Shown here: piece by piece, positions 33,144-38,266 of the stretch
How the letters are laid out: every line of letters starts with the position of its first letter
Position numbering within the stretch: position 1 is the first letter of the stretch
Source: Bacteroidetes bacterium GWF2_43_63
Lineage (GTDB): Bacteria > Bacteroidota > Bacteroidia > Bacteroidales > DTU049
Length of the DNA: 38,266 nt
Direction: 5' to 3'
Assembly (NCBI GenBank): GCA_001769275.1
Contig: MEOQ01000006.1
Location: 1-38,266, forward strand
Position numbers and translations under genes: made by a program
Notes under the pieces: generated by a model
The model's input: the letters and a program-made list of their open reading frames with translations, nothing else
Told to the model about the DNA's origin: nothing
The model's database searches: none

Positions 33144-34604
33144 ATGAAAAAAACAATAATAACTATACTGATTTTTGTTGCGGGATTGTCGGGCTCAAAC
33201 ATGCTGAATGCGCAAAACGACATGATTATTCAGGGAATGCGGATTATTCCGCAATCCTATTATTCCAATCCTGCATTTATTCCGCAATGCAGATTTCATT
33301 TCGGAATGCCCGCTCTGTCTTCTTTTTACATGGGCACTGGTCACAATGGTTTCAATGCGAAAAATGTGATTTCGGTGAATTCGCTTGATTCTGTTGAGCT
33401 GGATATTGAATCTATGCTCAACAGCATGAAAAAAAACAACTATGTTTTTCTTGAAGCCAACGAAGAATTGTTGTCTTTTGGTTTTAAAATAAAGGACAAG
33501 CACTATGTGAATTTTTCAGCTACTGAGCGCGCTTTTGCGCGGGTTTCGTATCCGAAAGATTTGATGGAGTTTGCGTTTTATGGCAATGGCGCTATGCTCG
33601 ATCAAACACTCGACATCGGTAATTTTAGACTAACAGAAAATCATTATCGCGAATTTGCATTTGGCTATTCTTATTTGTACGACGATACCTGGACCTTTGG
33701 TGCCAGAGCAAAAATACTTTTTGGAATGTCGAATGTAAACACACGTCGCAGCGACATTACCCTTCACACCGAGGGTGAATTCTTTGATATTACAGCTACG
33801 TCAGATATTCTTATCAATACAAATGAAATTGACAACATGTCGGATTCAACCATGGACGAAAAAAAGTATCCGGTGGATTATCTCACCATGACAAAAAACA
33901 TGGGACTTGGTTTTGATTTCGGTGCTACTTACAAATTGGATGATAAAATCACATTTGGATTGAGCGTGCTCGACCTGGGCTACATCAGTTGGAAAAGCAA
34001 TCCGATGAATCTTGTAAGTCAGAATCCTGGAGGATCTTTCACCTATGATGGTGTCGATATTTCAGAATTTATGGATCAGGGCGACAGTGCGTTTTTGCAA
34101 GATCTCGAAGATTCGCTGATTGATATTTTCATGGTGGATACCACATACGAAAAATACAAGACATCGCTCAACACACGCATTCATGCAAGTGCTTTTTATA
34201 AGGTGACTAAAAACGATTATGTTTCTGCTATGGTTCGAATGCATTTTTACGACAGAAAAGTTCATCCGTCATTCAGTCTTGCGTATATGCGTAAATTCGG
34301 TGACATCTGGCATTTGACAGGAACGTATTCCATCGCCAATCGCAATTACGCCAATTTTGGCATTGGAATGTCGTTGAAACTTGGCCCTGTTCAATTGTAT
34401 ATGCTAACCGACAATATCTTTGGGCCCCTCATCTGGAATCGTTATACATGGATCGAAGAAAAGGAAGACGATTTTGGTGTCACCACTTTTGAAACCCAAA
34501 AATTGACTCTTCCGCGCAACTGGAAATATATGAATGTTCATTTTGGAATGAATTTCGTCTTTGGCTGTAAACCCAAAAAAGATCTCGTTCCGATTCTTGA
34601 ATAA
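33144..34604 (+). CDS. Outer-membrane DUF5723 protein
   Basis: The 486-residue protein starts with a signal peptide (MKKTIITILIFVAGLSGSNM, cleavage after about residue 24). It has the typical DUF5723 start RIIPQSYYSNPAFIP and long alternating beta-strands to the C-terminus (MGLGFDFGATYKLDDKITFG, YANFGIGMSLKLGPVQLYML), as in an outer-membrane barrel of the PorV/FadL-like type. Function is unknown. It follows the predicted surface lipoprotein by 10 bases with a strong ribosome-binding site, so the two are translated together and may form a barrel-lipoprotein complex. Confidence 0.85.
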   Translation: MKKTIITILIFVAGLSGSNMLNAQNDMIIQGMRIIPQSYYSNPAFIPQCRFHFGMPALSSFYMGTGHNGFNAKNVISVNSLDSVELDIESMLNSMKKNNYVFLEANEELLSFGFKIKDKHYVNFSATERAFARVSYPKDLMEFAFYGNGAMLDQTLDIGNFRLTENHYREFAFGYSYLYDDTWTFGARAKILFGMSNVNTRRSDITLHTEGEFFDITATSDILINTNEIDNMSDSTMDEKKYPVDYLTMTKNMGLGFDFGATYKLDDKITFGLSVLDLGYISWKSNPMNLVSQNPGGSFTYDGVDISEFMDQGDSAFLQDLEDSLIDIFMVDTTYEKYKTSLNTRIHASAFYKVTKNDYVSAMVRMHFYDRKVHPSFSLAYMRKFGDIWHLTGTYSIANRNYANFGIGMSLKLGPVQLYMLTDNIFGPLIWNRYTWIEEKEDDFGVTTFETQKLTLPRNWKYMNVHFGMNFVFGCKPKKDLVPILE

Positions 34605-34636
34605 ATTTCTTTTGAAATAAAATTTCCGCATCTTTC

Positions 34637-34678
34637 AAATCCGTCTTCATGAAAAAACTGGGGACGGATTTTTTTATT
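34637..34678 (+). terminator. Terminator of the lipoprotein-DUF5723 unit
   Basis: AAATCCGTC at 34637-34645 pairs with GACGGATTT at 34663-34671, followed by a T-run. Confidence 0.75.
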
Positions 34679-34680
34679 TT

Positions 34681-35068
34681 TTTATTCCCGGGGCTCTGCC
34701 CCAGGCTGACATCTGTCGCGCCTTCACGTGAAACGTGACAAGTTGGCGCTTTTTGTGCTTCGCAGTTTTTATTGTGCCTTCGGCAACATTTTAAAATTCT
34801 TTTTCGTTGCAGACGTTACAATCGTTACAGACGTTACGCGTTACGTAGTTACAATCGTTACAAATATTTCCAGAATCTAATCTTTCCACATCGGCGAACA
34901 TGTCGCGTTTTACGTGAGCTGCACATTTCCACATCCTCGTAAGATAAAAGACAAAAGAATAAAGATAAAAGTGATCATCTAATATTTCCACATCGCCGCA
35001 CTTGTCACGTTTCACGTGAGGCGCCATATCGGCAAAGCCGCACATCTTCACATTTGTATTTCGTATTT
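34681..35068. repeat. Repeat-rich intergenic region (CACGT palindromes, GTTAC cluster)
   Basis: This gene-free region holds three copies of palindrome family A (34721-34742, 34900-34919, 35001-35022). Two of these sit in a 33-base direct repeat, 34886-34918 and 34988-35020, beginning CCACATCG. A cluster of six GTTAC motifs lies at 34815-34861, spaced 7-9 bases. A hairpin with CCGGGGC/GCCCC lies near 34688-34703. No reading frame looks like a gene. Confidence 0.75.
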
Positions 35069-35641
35069 TTATATCGTCTCCGGCATTTTGTTGTATTTGT
35101 TCATCGCATTATCCATGCCGCCCAAAACAAATTCTTCAACCGCTTTTGCTGCAAGTTGTATGCGCTCAGTAACTACGGGCACTTGCTCCGGAAACCAGCG
35201 TCCAAGCACATAATCGACCTGCATGCCTTTGGGATAATCGTTGCCGATTCCGAAACGCAGACGTGAAAACTCTTCTGTTTTCAGTGTTTCAATAATATGA
35301 TCAAGCCCATTGTGTCCGCCGGCTCCGCCCTTTTTGCGCAATCGGATTGTGCCAAGTGGCAACGCCACATCATCGGCAATGATGAGAAATTGCTCCGGAC
35401 TTTCCTGTTGTAACCAATACGAAACCGCTTTGCCACTCAGGTTCATGTAGGTCGATGGTTTTATCAAAACAATCTTGCGACCTTTCAGCATATAAAAAGT
35501 CATGTCGGCATAGCGCGAAGGCTGAAAAGTAACTTCGTGTTTCAATGCAAGATAATCCACTACTTCAAAGCCAATATTGTGGCGGGTTCCCGCATATTCG
35601 CGACCAATGTTTCCAAGTCCGGTAATTACGTACGTTTTCAT
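35069..35641 (-). CDS. pth: Peptidyl-tRNA hydrolase
   Basis: This 190-residue cytoplasmic enzyme releases tRNA from stalled peptidyl-tRNA. The family motifs are present: GLGNIGREYAGTRHNIGF (Asn11, catalytic His21), STYMNLSG (Asn67), IADDVALPLG (Asp90/Asp91) and GGAGGHNGL (Asn111). Length is standard. The -7 box TACTTTTG lies eight bases before the ATG on the minus strand (35650-35657). It stands alone between two repeat-rich intergenic regions. Confidence 0.96.
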   Translation of the reverse strand: MKTYVITGLGNIGREYAGTRHNIGFEVVDYLALKHEVTFQPSRYADMTFYMLKGRKIVLIKPSTYMNLSGKAVSYWLQQESPEQFLIIADDVALPLGTIRLRKKGGAGGHNGLDHIIETLKTEEFSRLRFGIGNDYPKGMQVDYVLGRWFPEQVPVVTERIQLAAKAVEEFVLGGMDNAMNKYNKMPETI

Positions 35642-35649
35642 TGCAGCTT

Positions 35650-35657
35650 CAAAAGTA
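35650..35657 (-). promoter_or_regulatory. -7 promoter box of pth
   Basis: CAAAAGTA on the plus strand reads TACTTTTG, an exact TAnnTTTG match, eight bases before the ATG at 35641. Confidence 0.55.
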
Positions 35658-35764
35658 ATAATCTTTTGTGGATTTGCGGTAATCGCTCAGGAAGGATTTA
35701 AATTCATGGTTTGGCCACGATGACACCAAGACACGAAAATATTGATTAGACCTTGAAGCAAAAT

Positions 35765-35953
35765 CTCTCTGCGTCTCCGCGCTCTCTGCGAGAAACTATT
35801 ATATTCCCTCTGCGTCTCTGCGCTCTCTGCGAGAGATGGTATTTACTATGCGTCTTTGCTAGAAACCTCTGCGAGATACAATATTTACTCTGCGTCTCTG
35901 CGCTCTCTGCGCGAAATTGAATTACTCTGCGCTACCGCGTGAAACCTCTGCGC
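35765..35953. repeat. CTCTGCG tandem array reaching into a gene end
   Basis: Five units of about 40 bases, starting near 35765, 35807, 35848, 35887 and 35924, are built from CTCTGCGTCTCTGCG, CTCTCTGCGAGA and related pieces. The units at 35848 and 35924 are degenerate. The last unit encodes the final 10 residues (RAEVSRGSAE) of the POT-family transporter. Similar GCAGAG-rich repeats are common in intergenic DNA of many bacteria. A related stretch with CTCTGTGTGCCTCTGTGCG is at 37404-37440. Confidence 0.75.
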
Positions 35954-37223
35954 GTCCGAATAGGCGGTTGTAAAAAAACAACAGAATAACCGACAGTAAT
36001 CCAATGCAGCTGAACGTGAGCCAAAGCGCCGATGGATTGTTGTTTTGTTCAACAAAATGCACATATAAAACAGCGCCCAGAATTCCACCAACCCCGCTTC
36101 CAATCACGCCGTACAGAAATGCGTATCCCTGATACAACGCCTTCTTGTCTTCCGGAGCAACCAGTCCTACATAAGATATAAATTTCGGATGGGCTGTCAT
36201 TTCACCAAGAGTGAAAACAACACAACCAAGAAGAAAAATCCAGCCCTGAGTTGAGAACGCAAGAATGGCCATGCCAAGCGACCCGAACAGTATTCCGACC
36301 ATCATAGTCGGCAGCGGTTTTGTTTTTTTCAATATGGCCGAAACGAGGAGTTGCAGCAGAATAATTACACCAGCATTGACGACAGTGACATGTTCGGCAT
36401 CGAATTTCCAGTTGGGAGAGGACGTAAAATTTGAAAGAAAAGAATTTACGAATGCATTTACAGCGCTCATATCGACTTGTTCTGTCACATACCACAACAC
36501 GGCATCGTACATTTGAAAGTACATAATCCAGAACAGAGAGTAAATAACAATGAGCAAAATAAATCTTACATTTTTGAGCACCAAAAACATTTCAACAAAT
36601 GTTTCTTTCAGCGTTTTTTGTTTGTCGGGCTTTGTTGTTTCGCGGAACGACAACATGTTGAGAATGAATAGCCATCCTGTGCCAACAGCAGCCATGATGA
36701 AAATGTAATTCCAACCGAATGTTTTCATCCATGGAATGAGAATAAGCGGAAAAATAAATGCACCGAGATTGATGGACCAGTAATAAATGCCGAAGCCTAG
36801 CGACGAATTGTTCTCATCGGTGCTGCGTGCAATGGTTCCTGCAATGAGCGGTTTAAACAATCCGGCACCGCAGGCCATTAAAATCAGACATAAAAATATC
36901 ATCGGATACGAAGAAACCGTACTCGACAATGCATAACCTGAACTCATGAGAACAAACGCCAGCGATAGAATTTTTTTATATCCGAAACGAGCAGCCATCG
37001 CTCCCGACAGGATTGGAAGTAGATATAACAAAGGCGTAATTGTGCTTTTAATCACACCAATACTTTCTTTCGAAAAGCCCAACCCGCCTTCGTTTACGCT
37101 AAGTGCAAGATAAACCGACAGCACCGACATGACGCCGTAGTACGAGCCACGTTCGAAAAACTCCATCACAATAACGGTGTAGAAATTGCGCGGAAACGAC
37201 CGGAACGATTTGAAGACTGACAT
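35922..37223 (-). CDS. POT/PTR-family proton-coupled peptide transporter
   Basis: The 433-residue product has about twelve membrane helices. The proton/peptide signature ExxERxxYYG is seen as EFFERGSYYG (Glu21, Glu24, Arg25), and the PTR2 motif as IYYWSINLGA. The start at 37223 (MSVFKSFRSF) was chosen because the open frame farther upstream runs through the hairpin at 37234-37263. The last ten residues come from the adjacent repeat array, so the original C-terminus may have been different. It probably imports di- or tripeptides across the inner membrane. Confidence 0.88.
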   Translation of the reverse strand: MSVFKSFRSFPRNFYTVIVMEFFERGSYYGVMSVLSVYLALSVNEGGLGFSKESIGVIKSTITPLLYLLPILSGAMAARFGYKKILSLAFVLMSSGYALSSTVSSYPMIFLCLILMACGAGLFKPLIAGTIARSTDENNSSLGFGIYYWSINLGAFIFPLILIPWMKTFGWNYIFIMAAVGTGWLFILNMLSFRETTKPDKQKTLKETFVEMFLVLKNVRFILLIVIYSLFWIMYFQMYDAVLWYVTEQVDMSAVNAFVNSFLSNFTSSPNWKFDAEHVTVVNAGVIILLQLLVSAILKKTKPLPTMMVGILFGSLGMAILAFSTQGWIFLLGCVVFTLGEMTAHPKFISYVGLVAPEDKKALYQGYAFLYGVIGSGVGGILGAVLYVHFVEQNNNPSALWLTFSCIGLLSVILLFFYNRLFGRAEVSRGSAE

Positions 37224-37233
37224 TGTAAAAATT

Positions 37234-37263
37234 GTTGTGCGAAGATAATAATCTTCGCACAAC
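37234..37263. repeat. Perfect hairpin with 13-bp arms (GCGAAG-core family)
   Basis: GTTGTGCGAAGAT at 37234-37246 pairs with ATCTTCGCACAAC at 37251-37263 around AATA. It ends 11 bases before the transporter ATG, so it could lie in the 5' leader. The core TTGTGCGAAG is shared with the hairpin at 16525-16560. Confidence 0.75.
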
Positions 37264-37483
37264 TTAGTAGTATAATACAAAAGCCGATTAAGAAAACACA
37301 ACGGAGTTATGTTTAATCCAATGCAGCGAAATTAATCTGCAAGCTGGCTTGCAAAGTTTAATTCGGTGCATTTGATATCGGTTTTTGCCTGAATAAACCA
37401 AACTCTGTGTGCCTCTGTGCGTACTTCGTGCAACTCTGTGTAACCAGGAATTATAGGCCGTGACACTGTTTCGTTCAGCTGGC

Positions 37484-37963
37484 TTAATTAAAACACCTGA
37501 GAATGTTGCCGCGGCTGTGTTTGCCGCTGTGGCGGCGGAATTTCTTTTTGCCGCTGTGTTTGTAATTAAAAGCTTTTATACTTTTCGAAATGTCTTTTAC
37601 AAAACTATGCTTTTTCTTTCCTGATCCCGATGATGAATACGACGCCGATGGCGAAGAAGTGCTTCTGCTGCGTGATCCAACCTGAAGCTGTATTCCGCCT
37701 TCGCTTTTTTGCTGAATGTCATTACCGGTGTTGTTTATATTTATATCGTAATTTATCTGGGCCTGTTGATTAATCAGATTTCCGCCCACCGGATTTGCAT
37801 CTGTATTTACAACCTGAATATTCACATCATTGATCTGATTGGTCTGCACATCTATTGGATTGGCGTTGTTGAGCCCGCCCACCGGATTATTGTTCAGACT
37901 TAATTCGTTTTGTCCCGCTGCCACAGCGGAAATCAGCAAAAAAAGCAGGGTGAAGTACTTCAT
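37484..37963 (-). CDS. Small secreted low-complexity protein
   Basis: The 159-residue product has a signal peptide (MKYFTLLFLLISAVAAGQ). Residues 20-95 are Asn/Gln-rich and contain two NPVGG copies (26-30 and 57-61) with similar surroundings. Residues 96-115 are Ser-rich. The C-terminus is Lys/Arg/His-rich (KKKHS, SGKKKFRRHSGKHSRG). No fold or family is recognised. A surface, matrix or nucleic-acid-binding role is conceivable from the composition but not shown. The gene has normal codon structure and a clean start, so it is probably real. Confidence 0.55.
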   Translation of the reverse strand: MKYFTLLFLLISAVAAGQNELSLNNNPVGGLNNANPIDVQTNQINDVNIQVVNTDANPVGGNLINQQAQINYDININNTGNDIQQKSEGGIQLQVGSRSRSTSSPSASYSSSGSGKKKHSFVKDISKSIKAFNYKHSGKKKFRRHSGKHSRGNILRCFN

Positions 37964-38266
37964 GTTTCAGTTTTTAAGGCGGGCCGTGAAACAACAATTG
38001 TGCCGTAGAAGCTCAATGCAAAACGTTCAACTTACAACGTTTGCAGCTTAATGCCGAAGTCTTGAAGATGGAACTGGTTTTTAATCCTTACCTTTTTAAG
38101 CATTAAGCCGATGTACTAAGTTCCCGGGCGTAGCTGATTTCACTACAAACACGATATTGGCTTATGTAGCACCGGGATCTCCTATGAATAAAACTCCCTT
38201 TGTTAGTTGTTGCAGAGCCTATTGAAAATATTTCCTCAAAGCAAGGGCAGTGAATAATACTACCCC
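37964..38266. other. Terminal stretch without a confident gene
   Basis: The last 300 bases contain no clear gene. One plus-strand frame from about 38102 to a stop at 38225 reads a plausible-looking tail (KFPGVADFTTNTILAYVA, then NKTPFVSCCRAY), but a stop precedes it and no start codon opens it. It could be a remnant of a repeat or short gene. Confidence 0.35.

Noticed and set aside
35765-35953. CRISPR-like array of CTCTGCG units
   Set aside because: Units are degenerate, of variable length and without unique spacers. It looks like a common low-complexity intergenic repeat.

Overview
The window reads as chromosomal DNA of a free-living or gut-type member of the Bacteroidota. The evidence is the repeated Bacteroidota -7 promoter box (TAnnTTTG) in front of many genes, the almost complete lack of Shine-Dalgarno sequences, several type IX secretion (T9SS) C-terminal sorting domains, and a set of families typical of this phylum: DUF5686 with a carboxypeptidase-regulatory domain, DUF5723, NA37, DUF1684, SUMF1-fold secreted proteins and LytS/LytTR regulators. 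No phage, integrase, transposase or CRISPR array was found. The species cannot be named from the sequence.

Left part (1-7.4 kb). A decayed secreted-protein gene is followed by an AbiE-type type IV toxin-antitoxin pair (antitoxin first, minus strand), whose promoter is covered by a symmetric nested inverted repeat. A NA37 nucleoid-associated protein and a cysteine-rich PAS sensor kinase without an obvious phosphoacceptor histidine follow on the plus strand. The kinase converges on an outer-membrane DUF5686 gene. The junction is a 94-bp repeat present 2.5 times, and it supplies the C-terminal codons of both genes on opposite strands. A small beta-barrel gene diverges from DUF5686.

Middle part (7.4-23.5 kb). 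A minus-strand operon carries a family 2 glycosyltransferase, a membrane protein and purN. A DUF1684 gene comes next. A LytS-type histidine kinase with a GldM-like extracytoplasmic region is paired with its LytTR response regulator. Minus-strand genes then encode two small barrels with almost identical signal peptides, a C45-like Ntn-hydrolase with a dockerin-like loop and a T9SS tail, an S41 protease and two tandem SUMF1-fold proteins lacking the catalytic cysteines. tRNA-Gly(GCC) and tRNA-Leu(UAA) follow, then a TPR-transmembrane-LytTR one-component regulator.

Right part (23.5-38.3 kb). A 1079-residue mosaic secreted lectin has a T9SS tail. It is followed by a TlpA-like thiol protein, a T9SS jelly-roll protein, a membrane-anchored DUF3352/propeller-like protein, a predicted surface lipoprotein coupled to a DUF5723 outer-membrane protein, peptidyl-tRNA hydrolase, a POT-family peptide transporter and a low-complexity secreted protein.

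Intergenic space is unusually rich in short repeats. There is a CACGT palindrome family (six copies), a GCGAAG-core palindrome family, a CTCTGCG tandem array, GTTAC clusters, and long perfect hairpins. In two or three places these repeats extend into coding 3' ends. The housekeeping genes (pth, purN, tRNAs) are ordinary. The candidates for new biology are the repeat families, the GldM-like kinase, the C45/dockerin/T9SS enzyme, the AbiE operator and the genes predicted to have leaderless mRNAs.
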